DNA from: Dolichospermum compactum NIES-806
Lineage (GTDB): Bacteria; Cyanobacteriota; Cyanobacteriia; Cyanobacteriales; Nostocaceae
Assembly (NCBI RefSeq): GCF_002368115.1
Contig: NZ_AP018316.1
Coordinates: 1,750,207 to 1,814,206, forward strand
Direction: 5' to 3'
Length of the DNA stretch: 64,000 nt
Below, in pieces: positions 9,107-17,987 of this stretch. Below the pieces are notes generated by a model, which ran no database searches, had not been told where the DNA came from, and saw only the letters and a program-made list of their open reading frames with translations. The first letter of the stretch is position 1. The number at the start of each line of letters is the position of its first letter. The position numbers were made by a program, and so were the translations under genes.

Positions 9107-9428
9107 AGGTAGGTTGTATAGTAGCGAGTTATATTCGCCGGAATAACTGCATCAAACTATTGGGTTTCGTGCTAAACTTAATCCAGCAAGATGCAAAATA
9201 CTTGCTGGGAATCAACTAAATAATCAGCATATTAATTTGTAATCAAGTTAAAAATTTTATAAATTAATAGCATTATCAATAAAGCTATTAATTGTTTAAT
9301 TGCCCAGATTATTTAGGTTTTAAAGTTAGAGATATCTGAGTTTTTGTGAATACCAAAAATTCGGCTATAACAACTCCATAATAAAAACAGTATATTTTAC
9401 CCTCGCTTTTTTTATAGATAACCGAAGA
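9107..9428. other. AT-rich upstream region of the GT4 gene
   Basis: About 320 bases, strongly AT-rich, without an open frame. It probably carries the promoter of the glycosyltransferase gene, which has a near-by AT-rich leader, but no motif could be assigned with confidence. Confidence 0.3.
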
Positions 9429-10577
9429 ATGCGTATAGCTTGGATTGGAAAAAAAACACCCTTTTGCGGTAACGTCACCTACAGTCGAGAAATTACCAAC
9501 GGATTACTAGACAGGGGACATGAGGTTAGTTTTCTGCACTTTGCCCAAGAAGAAGCGACAACTGACAATTGGCCTAATTTTCAAGAAGTTCCTTTACCAT
9601 TTATCTACAAGTCTCAGGTTTACACAATTCCCTCTTTCAAAGCAACTAAGGTTTTGAAGGATTCGCTACGGGAAATTAAACCGGATATAGTCCACGCTTC
9701 TCTGACTCTATCAACTTTAGATTTTGTTTTACCAGAAATTTGCGAAGAGTTAAATTTGCCCCTCATTGCTACTTTCCACACTCCATTTGCCGGGAAGGGA
9801 GCAAAATTAATATCCAGTACCCAGCTTTTAGCTTATCAACTTTATGCTCCTTTTTTAGATCATTATGATCGGGTAATTATCTTTTCCCAAATTCAACGGG
9901 AATTACTCTCAAGTATGGGGGTGGGGGAAAGCAAAATTGCTGTGATTCCTAATGGTGTAGATCCTGTTAAGTATTCTCCCGGTGTTTCCCAAGTTAAAGC
10001 CGAATTCGGGGCTGAACGGTTGTTTGTTTATCAAGGGAGAATCGCCCAAGAGAAAAACGTTGAATCTCTCTTGCGGGCTTGGAAGCAATCGGATATGGGC
10101 GTTAATACCAAATTATTGATTGTGGGTGATGGTCCATTAAAGCCTTCTCTGGAGTCGTTTTATGGGCGAGAACATGGCATCATCTGGTTAGGATTTATCG
10201 CCGATGAAAATCGCCGCATCGAAATTTTACGAGGGGCAGATGTGTTTATTTTACCTTCTTTAGTTGAGGGTTTATCCTTGTCTTTATTAGAGGCTATGTC
10301 CTGTGGTGTAGCTTGTTTAGCTACTGATGTGGGTGCAGACGGGGAAGTTTTAGAAAAAGGGGCTGGTGTAGCGATTAATACAAGCAGTGTGCGATCGCAG
10401 TTAAAAACCCTTTTACCACTATGCCAAGATCATCCAGAGTTAACCAGCTTGTTGGGAGAAAAAGCCAGAAAGCGAGTATTAGAGCGCTATACCCTGAATG
10501 ATAATATCACCCAATTAGAAGAGCTTTATAGTCAAGTTCTCGCCCAGCGTCCATTAACACTAAGTTGGGGCATTTAA
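9429..10577 (+). CDS. Glycosyltransferase family 4
   Basis: A 382-residue GT-B fold enzyme that moves a sugar from a nucleotide-sugar donor to a lipid or glycan acceptor. The N-terminal domain starts MRIAWIGKKTPFCGNVTYSR; the donor domain has RIAQEKNVESLLRAW, and the E-x7-E motif is in SLVEGLSLSLLEAMSCG near residues 278-294. It lies alone between a repeat region and a small membrane protein gene. The style resembles glycolipid or exopolysaccharide glucosyl/galactosyltransferases; the acceptor cannot be told. Confidence 0.85.
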   Translation: MRIAWIGKKTPFCGNVTYSREITNGLLDRGHEVSFLHFAQEEATTDNWPNFQEVPLPFIYKSQVYTIPSFKATKVLKDSLREIKPDIVHASLTLSTLDFVLPEICEELNLPLIATFHTPFAGKGAKLISSTQLLAYQLYAPFLDHYDRVIIFSQIQRELLSSMGVGESKIAVIPNGVDPVKYSPGVSQVKAEFGAERLFVYQGRIAQEKNVESLLRAWKQSDMGVNTKLLIVGDGPLKPSLESFYGREHGIIWLGFIADENRRIEILRGADVFILPSLVEGLSLSLLEAMSCGVACLATDVGADGEVLEKGAGVAINTSSVRSQLKTLLPLCQDHPELTSLLGEKARKRVLERYTLNDNITQLEELYSQVLAQRPLTLSWGI

Positions 10578-10586
10578 ACCTCGTAG

Positions 10587-10605
10587 GGGCGGGATCTCCC
10601 CGCCC
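10587..10605 (+). terminator. GGGCGGG/CCCGCCC hairpin after the GT4 gene
   Basis: A 7-bp perfect stem with a 5-base loop, followed by TTTAT. It sits nine bases after the GT4 stop codon and probably terminates that transcript. Confidence 0.5.
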
Positions 10606-10667
10606 TTTATCTCCCCTTTATCTCCCCGCCCTTTGTATCTCTTTGGTCTTATAATGTCTAATTTTGG

Positions 10668-10793
10668 ATGAGCATGGATAATATGACCATAGATAATAAT
10701 ACTTTGGATTTAGTGGCTGGAGGATTAGCGATCGCTATTTTGATAGGGGGAATGTTGATGATGTTCACCACCATCTTCAGCACCAAAAAATAA
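10668..10793 (+). CDS. 41-residue single-helix membrane protein
   Basis: A short open frame with start MSMDNMTIDNN, one hydrophobic helix (about residues 15-35, LVAGGLAIAILIGG) and the ending FSTKK, stop TAA. A second in-frame ATG lies two codons in. A HIP1 octamer is inside the helix-coding part. The clean polar/helix/basic-tail layout argues for a real small membrane protein, probably positively charged side in. I do not know a function; it could be a subunit or regulator of a membrane complex. Confidence 0.5.
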   Translation: MSMDNMTIDNNTLDLVAGGLAIAILIGGMLMMFTTIFSTKK

Positions 10794-11026
10794 TTTTCTC
10801 CCAGGTAAATGAGGTATAAAACTAATGCTGGAACTCTGATTCCCACATTATCCCCCCTAATCCCCCTTACCAAAAGGGGAAACCGGAAAATTCTCTTCCT
10901 TAGCAAGAGGATGTTTAGCTATGCCCAATAAAAATGTTACAATATGTTAAAAATTATATTAGCACAATGTGGCAGTATAGTATTGTATTGCTTATTGACT
11001 TTCCAGTAAATCTACTAGCTTAGATT

Positions 11027-12007
11027 ATGCCTCACATTTCGGTGGTAATCCCAGTCTATAAAGCAGAAGACTGTTTGTACGTTTTGTATAAGCGTCTTGC
11101 GGATTCATTAGAGACGATTACACAAGACTTTGAATTAATCTTAGTTGAGGATTGTGGGGGCGATCGCTCTTGGGATATAATTATTGAATTAGCTAACAGT
11201 GACTCACGGGTAAAAGGAATTCAATTTAGTCGGAATTTCGGTCAACATTATGGTATAACCGCAGGCTTAGACCATTGTGATGGTGACTGGGTTGTAGTTA
11301 TGGATTGTGACTTGCAAGACAGACCAGAAGAAATTCCCAGACTTTATGCCAAGGCTCAAGAAGGTTATGATGTTGTCTTAGCTAGGAGGGGAAAACGAAA
11401 AGATTCTCCCTTAAAACGAGTGACATCATGGCTATTTTACCAGATTTTCAATTATTTTACTGAACTTCAATATGATGGTGAAGTTGGCAATTTTCGGATG
11501 ATTTCCCGACAAGTTGCTCAAGATTTTTGTCTAATGCGTGAACGACTCAGATTTTTTGGAGGTTTAGTAGATTGGATGGGATTTCCTACTGCTAGTATTG
11601 ATGTTTTTCATGAAGAACGCTTTGCTGGGAAAAGTACCTATACTTTTGCTAAATTATGGAAACTAGCCAGTGAAACAATTATAGCTTATTCTGATAAACC
11701 CCTGAGATTATCAATTAAACTAGGTTTTATTATTTCTGCTTTTGCCTTCACTTATGGAATCTATATACTTGTTCAATTTTTTATTTATGGTTCAACTGTC
11801 ACAGGCTGGAGTAGTCTTATTGTTTCGTTATATTTTTTGGGAGGAATTATTATCTCTATTTTAGGGATTATAGGCGTTTATTTGGGGAAAACTTTTGATG
11901 AAATCAAGAAGAGACCTCTATATTTAGTCAGAAACTCAACATTCAATCTAGGTAATACTAAAAACCTCTCCAATACACTAGAAAAATCGGTTAATTTATA
12001 TGTTTGA
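11027..12007 (+). CDS. Glycosyltransferase family 2, polyprenyl-phosphate type
   Basis: Likely transfers a sugar to undecaprenyl or dolichyl phosphate at the inner face of the membrane. The 326 residues show the GT-A start SVVIPVYKAEDCL, the donor/metal site MDCDLQDRPEEI near 93-104, and two C-terminal transmembrane helices (about 231-255 and 264-290), the ArnC/GtrB layout. It opens the sugar operon: its last codons overlap the start of the GNAT gene by 8 bases. The EamA protein two genes on may be the matching flippase subunit. Confidence 0.88.
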   Translation: MPHISVVIPVYKAEDCLYVLYKRLADSLETITQDFELILVEDCGGDRSWDIIIELANSDSRVKGIQFSRNFGQHYGITAGLDHCDGDWVVVMDCDLQDRPEEIPRLYAKAQEGYDVVLARRGKRKDSPLKRVTSWLFYQIFNYFTELQYDGEVGNFRMISRQVAQDFCLMRERLRFFGGLVDWMGFPTASIDVFHEERFAGKSTYTFAKLWKLASETIIAYSDKPLRLSIKLGFIISAFAFTYGIYILVQFFIYGSTVTGWSSLIVSLYFLGGIIISILGIIGVYLGKTFDEIKKRPLYLVRNSTFNLGNTKNLSNTLEKSVNLYV

Positions 12008-12686
12008 GGATGTTATTGCTACGCCGTGGGATTCCAGAGTGTTTGGAATTAATACATTTGAGATTGTATACACTTCTGATGTCAACCTAAAAAAAATCTT
12101 AGAAGAAATTTTTCAAGAAACCCGCTTGGGTCATTATACAGTTAAGATAAATCCGCTAAATAATAAGAAGATATTGGATGAGTTTGGGTTTTATTATTGT
12201 GATACTTTAATCGAACCTTACTGTAGTTCTGAAAATTTGGCTAAATATCAAAAAGAAGGAATACACATTTCCGATTTAGTAGATATAGAAGACTTGAGTA
12301 ATAGTGTTTATGGCGCATTCAGTCACGGTCGTTTTCATAGAGATTTTAAATTGAAAAAACATCTAGCTGATATTCGATATGATTCATGGTTAAGAGAACT
12401 TCATCAGTCGAAGCAAGTTTTTGGACTGATGATTTTTGATAACCTAGCAGGTTTTTGGGGGTATTCCAATCATAAAATACTTCTTCATGCCTTAAGTGAA
12501 AAATATCGAGGAAAAGGACTTGCAAAATACTTTTGGAGTATCGCTTGTCAAAAATTATTTGAAAAAGGTTATTCTGAGTTAACAAGTTCGATATCTGCAT
12601 CCAATATTGCCGTTTTAAATCTTTACTCATCTTTGGGATTTAGGTTTAGAAATCCAGTAGATGTTTATCATTTACTTTTAGAGTAA
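12000..12686 (+). CDS. GNAT acetyltransferase, WecD/RffC-like
   Basis: A 228-residue N-acetyltransferase. The acetyl-CoA site is readable near the end as KYRGKGLAKYFW, followed by SNIAVLNLYSSLGF, the usual GNAT motif B. Start and layout (MFEDVIATPWDSRVFG) resemble WecD, which acetylates dTDP-4-amino-4,6-dideoxygalactose made by WecE; a wecE gene lies in the same operon, which supports the role. ATG overlaps the end of the GT2 gene, so translation is coupled. Confidence 0.75.
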   Translation: MFEDVIATPWDSRVFGINTFEIVYTSDVNLKKILEEIFQETRLGHYTVKINPLNNKKILDEFGFYYCDTLIEPYCSSENLAKYQKEGIHISDLVDIEDLSNSVYGAFSHGRFHRDFKLKKHLADIRYDSWLRELHQSKQVFGLMIFDNLAGFWGYSNHKILLHALSEKYRGKGLAKYFWSIACQKLFEKGYSELTSSISASNIAVLNLYSSLGFRFRNPVDVYHLLLE

Positions 12687-12797
12687 TTAACAGTTGTCAG
12701 TAATCCTGGAAAAGAAAACTAAGCCCCTTTCCAGAGAACTACTAAAGCTAGAATTTCAACTTATGCAAGAAAATAGTATTTGATAATAAAACCAAAA

Positions 12798-13163
12798 ATG
12801 AATCATCTCTACATACTCTTAACAATCCTATTTACAGTTTACGGACAAATCATCATTAAGTGGCAAGTTCAAATAGCCGGAGCATTTCCCCAAGACAACA
12901 TTGAAAAACTACAATACATCATCAGACTATTACTCAACCCCTGGGTAATTAGTAGCTTTACCTGTGCTTTTTTAGCAGCACTTAGCTGGATGGCCGCCAT
13001 GACCAAATTTCCCCTCAGCTATGCTTACCCATTTATGAGTTTAGCCTTTGTTTTAGTCATGTTTCTCAGCGCCGTCTTCTTTAAAGAACCCGTAACAATT
13101 CCCAAATCCATAGGCTTAGGCTTAATCATATTAGGTATTATTATTGGTAGTAGTAAAAGATGA
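12798..13163 (+). CDS. EamA/ArnE-ArnF-like membrane subunit
   Basis: 121 residues with four hydrophobic segments and the family pattern MNHLYILLTILFTVYGQIII at the start, ending SIGLGLIILGIIIGSSKR. ArnE/ArnF-type half-size transporters flip undecaprenyl-linked aminosugars; the neighbouring GT2 and GNAT genes fit such a job. I chose ATG 12798 over a TTG 18 bases upstream. Confidence 0.7.
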   Translation: MNHLYILLTILFTVYGQIIIKWQVQIAGAFPQDNIEKLQYIIRLLLNPWVISSFTCAFLAALSWMAAMTKFPLSYAYPFMSLAFVLVMFLSAVFFKEPVTIPKSIGLGLIILGIIIGSSKR

Positions 13164-13431
13164 AAACTGACAAATTATTTGACGGAGATTCTCTAGAACA
13201 AAACGAGGCTGCTGACTGCTTAGAAAAATCCATCGCTCTTCCTTTTGATGATTAGTACCAGCGCCGACAGCACTAAAATCTACGCTATATCTAGCAATGC
13301 GTAAAGTTGAACTTGTATCTACTCTCAATATTCATGAAAAGGAAGTAAAACAGATTCTAAATCCCCACCATGCCACAAAATTATCTACAATGGAATCAAC
13401 TCTAGCGGTACTTGGACAACGAGTTGAATAA
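13160..13431 (+). pseudogene. Broken HicB-family antitoxin gene
   Basis: The first part reads GDSLEQNEAADCLEKSIAL, the end of a HicB partial RNase-H fold, up to a TAG near 13252. In the next frame the sequence continues as VPAPTALKSTLYLAMRK and then the C-terminal helix-turn-helix part with NPHHATKLSTMESTLAVLG, ending TAA at 13431. Family members carry about 20 more residues in between, so there is both a frameshift and a small deletion. No hicA toxin is visible. The start of the gene is missing, since the EamA gene ends at 13163. Confidence 0.65.
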
Positions 13432-13606
13432 CAAATTAGTGCAAAGTAGAATCTGATACAAGCAAAACGAACATAATATTTTTTCTACCGTAAAAGTTTA
13501 AATCTCACCCGTGTTTAGTATACATCAATCATGACTTTTTAAACACCCTCTTAGTTAAAAAATCAATAAGCATTAGCTTTACTCAACTATCTGTACATTC
13601 TGAAAA

Positions 13607-14059
13607 ATGATGAAACTCACAAAACCTCTCTATGAATCTGATTTCAATTTGTGGATAGAACAAACCGTAAACCTGCTAGAAAAAGGAGAGTTTGCTCAGT
13701 TGGATATTCAGAATCTTATCGAAGAAATTGAGGACATAGGCAATAATCGTAAAGATGCTTTAGAGAGTAATCTGATCAGAGTTTTTCAACATTTACTCAA
13801 GTGGAAATATCAACCCCAAAAACGCTCTAATAGTTGGAAAGCGTCAATTACTGAACATTCTTTGCGTTTAAACAAGTCATTAAAAAAAAGTCCTAGCTTA
13901 AAGAGATACTTGGAAGAGGTATTTGATGAATGTTATCATGATGCCAGATTAATTGCTTCTCAAGAAACAGGAATAGATATTCATGTTTTCCCGGAAATTT
14001 GCCCTTTTAATAGTGCTAATGTTTTAAATCCCCAGTATTTACCAGAGGACGATATTTAG
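13607..14059 (+). CDS. DUF29 family protein
   Basis: A 150-residue protein of the DUF29 family, common in many copies in cyanobacteria. Typical features are YESDFNLWIEQTVNLLEKGEF at the start, LIEEIEDIGNN, and HLLKWKYQPQKRSNSW. It is soluble and mostly helical. Its function is unknown; family genes often lie near transposases or toxin-antitoxin remnants, as here after the broken hicB. Confidence 0.85.
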   Translation: MMKLTKPLYESDFNLWIEQTVNLLEKGEFAQLDIQNLIEEIEDIGNNRKDALESNLIRVFQHLLKWKYQPQKRSNSWKASITEHSLRLNKSLKKSPSLKRYLEEVFDECYHDARLIASQETGIDIHVFPEICPFNSANVLNPQYLPEDDI

Positions 14060-14113
14060 TAAGCTGCGGTGTCTGCAAAAGTTGAATTACCACGCTTGTT
14101 CAATAAAAATACC

Positions 14114-14982
14114 ATGAAAATCTGCCCTCAATGTCACCACCATTTTAACCAAGAAAATTGGCATTGTCCAGCTTGTGGATATACCCCCCCATCCTTAAAT
14201 GGACACTTGACCTTTGCTCCAGAACTGGCTGCGGAAAGTGCTGGATTTGAAGCTGAATTTTTTCCTAAATTAGCACAATTAGAAGCCAAAAACTTCTGGT
14301 TTCGTTCCCGAAATAGGCTGATAATTTACGCACTAAAACATTATTTTCCCCAAGCCAAAAACTTCCTAGAAATTGGTTGCGGAACTGGTTTTGTCCTGCA
14401 AGGAATTGAAAAAAATCTCTCTCATCTTACCTGTTCAGGTAGTGAAATATTTACCGCAGGGTTAGAATTTGCTAGAGAACGTCTATGTAAAACAACTCTA
14501 TTTCAAATGGATGCTCGGAATATCCCCTTTGCTGAAGAATTTGATATTATTGGAGCTTTTGACGTTCTTGAACACATAGAACAAGATACAGACGTTTTAG
14601 AAAAAATGTATCAAGCTACACAAAATGGGGGGGGATAATACTGACCGTTCCTCAACATCCTTGGCTATGGAGTCAAGCTGATACTCATGCTCATCATGTC
14701 CGTCGCTACGTTAAAAAAGATCTAATGATCAAATTACACCAAGCGGGATTTAAAATAGTTAGGGTGACATCTTTTGTTTCTTTCCTATTACCATTAATGC
14801 TAATTTCTCGCATCAACAGTCGCTCAAATTCCAAAGATTATGACCCCACCAGCGAACTCAAAATTAGCGGATTTCTAAATTACCTCTTGGAGAAAATCCT
14901 TGATATGGAACGCTGGTTTATAAAATTAGGGTTTTCCTTTCCTTTCGGTGGTTCTTTATTAGTAATTGCTTACAAAAAATAA
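14114..14982 (+). pseudogene. SAM-dependent methyltransferase, frameshifted at a G8 tract
   Basis: The N-terminus has a zinc ribbon (CPQC ... CPACGYTPP), then a class I methyltransferase fold with FLEIGCGTGFVLQGI (motif I) and FDVLEHIEQDTDVLEKM. The frame ends at NGGG-stop in the tract of eight G at 14627-14634. With nine (or six) G the reading continues as IILTVPQHPWLWSQADTHAH into the open frame that ends at 14982 (HQAGFKIVRVTSFVSF ... SFPFGGSLLVIAYKK). The product would be about 290 residues. Either the gene switches by slippage, or it is a pseudogene, or a base was missed in sequencing. I chose ATG 14114 over an in-frame GTG at 14069. Confidence 0.75.
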
Positions 14983-15006
14983 CCAGAGAATCTATGTGAC
15001 AAAAAC

Positions 15007-15963
15007 ATGAGTGAAAAAATAGACCATGACCGCTTATTTAAAGAACTGATATCCACATTTTTCATAGAATTTATAGAACTGTTCTTTCCCGAAGTTCTTA
15101 AATACATAGATACCAACTCAGTCTCATTATTAGACAAAGAAATATTTACAGATGTTACCGCAGGAGGCAAATATGAAACCGACTTAATAGCCAAAGTCAG
15201 ATTTCTCGGTGAACCTTCTTACTTTCTCGTTCACATTGAAGCCGAATCAGGAGCAAAATCGAAATTTAATCAAAGAATGTTCCGCTATTTTTCCAGATTA
15301 CACGAAAAATTTGACTTACCAATTTATCCCATAGTCATTTTCTCATATTCTTCTCCCAAAACCTTAGCCACAAATAACTATCAAATCAACTTTCCTGATT
15401 TGGAAGTGCTAAAATTTAATTATCAAGTCATTCAACTAAATCAGCTAAATTGGAGAGACTTTTTAAATCGTCAAAATCCAGTTGCATCTGCTTTAATGTC
15501 GAAAATGAATATAGCACCAGCGGATAGACCAAAGGTGAAAGCAGAGTGTTTAAGGTTGTTAGTAACTCTAAAATTAAATCCGGCAAAAATGCAATTGATA
15601 TCAGGATTTATTGATACATATTTGCGACTGAATAAAATAGAAGAAGAGAAATTTGCAGCAGAAATAGGTTCATTAATACCAGCGGAAAAGGAGGAAGTTA
15701 TGCAGATAGTTACTAGTTGGATGGAACAAGGGATTGAACGAGGTATTGAACAAGGTATTCAGCAAGGTCGTCAAGAAGCAATTAGCAAAGAGAAAGATTT
15801 AATTGTCCGTCAAATCAAGAGGAAAGTAGGAAATATTGATATGGAATTAGAAATTCGGGTTAAAAGTTTAAATCTAGAGGTAATTGAAGTATTAGCAGAA
15901 GCAATATTTGATTTCGCTACTGTGGAAGATCTACGAAATTGGTTAGACAATTTACATGATTAA
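15007..15963 (+). CDS. Rpn-family nuclease / putative transposase with DUF4351 tail
   Basis: 318 residues. The N-terminal half carries a PD-(D/E)xK-type nuclease core (YETDLIAKV, then VHIEAES) of the recombination-promoting nuclease (Rpn) family; the middle has QGIERGIEQGIQQG charged repeats and the C-terminus has the DUF4351 pattern (LNLEVIEVLAEAIFDFATVEDL). Such genes are spread as multicopy accessory genes in cyanobacteria. The same gene follows again 999 bases downstream in damaged form. It separates the methyltransferase from wecE and so probably inserted into the sugar operon. Confidence 0.8.
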   Translation: MSEKIDHDRLFKELISTFFIEFIELFFPEVLKYIDTNSVSLLDKEIFTDVTAGGKYETDLIAKVRFLGEPSYFLVHIEAESGAKSKFNQRMFRYFSRLHEKFDLPIYPIVIFSYSSPKTLATNNYQINFPDLEVLKFNYQVIQLNQLNWRDFLNRQNPVASALMSKMNIAPADRPKVKAECLRLLVTLKLNPAKMQLISGFIDTYLRLNKIEEEKFAAEIGSLIPAEKEEVMQIVTSWMEQGIERGIEQGIQQGRQEAISKEKDLIVRQIKRKVGNIDMELEIRVKSLNLEVIEVLAEAIFDFATVEDLRNWLDNLHD

Positions 15964-15979
15964 GTTAAAATATACCAAT

Positions 15980-16751
15980 AATTAAAGAATCTATGTGACA
16001 AAAACATGAGTGAAAAAATAGACCATGACCGCTTATTTAAAGAACTGATATCCACATTTTTCATAGAATTTATAGAACTGTTCTTTCCCGAAGTTCTTAA
16101 ATACATAGATACCAACTCAGTCTCATTATTAGACAAAGAAATATTTACAGATGTTACCGCAGGAGGCAAATATGAAACCGACTTAATAGCCAAAGTCAGA
16201 TTTCTCGGTGAACCTTCTTACTTTCTCGTTCACATTGAAGCCGAATCAGGAGCAAAATCGAAATTTAATGTCAAAATCCAGTTGCATCTGCTTTAATGTC
16301 GAAAATGAATATAGCACCAGCGGATAGACCAAAGGTGAAAGCAGAGTGTTTAAGGTTGTTAGTAACTCTAAAATTAAATCCGGCAAAAATGCAATTGATA
16401 TCAGGATTTATTGATACATATTTGCGACTGAATAAAATAGAAGAAGAGAAATTTGCAGCAGAAATAGGTTCATTAATACCAGCGGAAAAGGAGGAAGTTA
16501 TGCAGATAGTTACTAGTTGGATGGAACAAGGGATTGAACAAGGTATTGAACGAGGTCGTCAAGAAGCAATTACCAAAGAAAAAGATTTAATTGTCCGTCA
16601 AATCAAGAGGAAAGTAGGAAATATTGATATGGAATTAGAAACCCGGATTAAAAGTTTAAATCTAGAGGTAATTGAAGTACTAGCAGAAGCAATATTTGAT
16701 TTCGCTACTGTGGAAGATCTACGAAATTGGTTAGACAATTTACATGATTAA
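15980..16751 (+). pseudogene. Second, damaged copy of the Rpn-family nuclease gene
   Basis: Starting in the leader (AATCTATGTGACAAAAACATG in both copies), this copy is nearly identical to 15007-15963 at an offset of 999 bases. It lacks 199 bases corresponding to 15271-15469, which breaks the frame after KSKFN (stop at 16296). It also has 12 bases less in the QGIE repeat. The downstream part is open again from ATG 16296 to TAA 16751 (151 residues, DUF4351 part only). Confidence 0.85.
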
Positions 16752-16830
16752 GTTAAACTATATAAAACTCCACCTAACTTATTAAGTTTTAACTTCGCAA
16801 TTTAAAATAACCTGCCAAAAATTAAAACCC

Positions 16831-17987
16831 ATGAATAAAATCCCTTTCAATAAACCCTATATGACAGGTAAAGAGCTTTGGTATATTAGCCAAGCTCACC
16901 ACGCTGGACAATTGGCTGGGGACGGCAATTATACCAAAAAATGCCATCAATGGCTAGAAGCGCAAACGAATTGCCACAAAGCCCTACTCACCCACTCTTG
17001 TACAGCAGCCCTGGAAATATCCGCTATTTTAGCCGATTTAGAACCGGGAGACGAAGTGATTATGCCCAGTTATACTTTCGTTTCCACAGCTAACGCTTTT
17101 GTTCTCAGGGGAGCAGTTCCCGTATTTGTTGATATCCGACCCGATACCCTAAACTTAGACGAAACCCTCGTAGAAGCGGCAATTACTGACCGTACTCGTG
17201 CCATTGTTCCCGTTCATTATGCCGGAGTAGGGTGTGAAATGGATACTTTACAAAACATTGCCCAAAAACATCACCTGCTGTTAATTGAAGATGCTGCTCA
17301 AGCACTTATGGCATCCTACAAAGGTCAACCCCTTGGTAGTTTTGGAGACTTAGGTTGCTTCAGTTTTCATGAAACCAAAAATATTATTGCGGGTGAAGGT
17401 GGTGCTTTAATTATCAACAATTCCCGGTTTACAGAACAAGCGGAAATCATCCGGGAAAAAGGCACTAATCGCAGTAAATTCTTTAGGGGGGGGTAGATAA
17501 ATATACCTGGATTAACCAAGGATCTAGTTATTTGCCCGGAGAATTAATTGCGGCTTTTCTCTATGCTCAATTAGAGGAAGCAGAGAAGATTATAGCAGCC
17601 CGCCTGCAAGTGTGGGACTATTACCATCAACTTCTAGAACCCCTAGAAAAAAGTGGTAAATTACGCCGTCCTATTATTCCGCCGACTTGTCAGCATAATG
17701 GACATATGTATTATATCATCTTAAATAATTTACAAATCCGTACCAGTCTGATAAGCTATCTCAAAGAACAGGGTATGAGTTCTGTATTTCATTATGTACC
17801 TTTACATAGTTCTCCCGCTGGACAGCATTATGGACGGGTTCATGGTGATATGAACAATACTAATCATGTTTCTGATTGTCTGTTGCGTTTACCTCTGTTT
17901 CCAGAGTTGGGACTTTCACAGATTGAAACTGTTGTTATGGCTATTAATAGTTTTTTTAGAGAGGGTGTAAATGTTGTCAGTAAATAA
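16831..17987 (+). pseudogene. wecE: dTDP-4-amino-4,6-dideoxygalactose transaminase, frameshifted at a G8 tract
   Basis: The two open parts (16831-17496 and 17532-17987) together give a full DegT/DnrJ aminotransferase close to WecE/RffA. Visible: MNKIPFNKPYMTGKELWYIS, THSCTAALEISAIL, DEVIMPSYTFVSTANAF, the PLP lysine in SFHETKN, and REKGTNRSKFFRG. The frame ends at a tract of eight G (17486-17493); with nine or six G it continues VDKYTWINQGSSYLPGE into the second part (FHYVPLHSSPAGQHYG, LRLPLFPEL). It makes the dTDP-Fuc4N that the WecD-like protein would acetylate. It may be phase-variable, dead, or a sequencing error. Confidence 0.85.
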
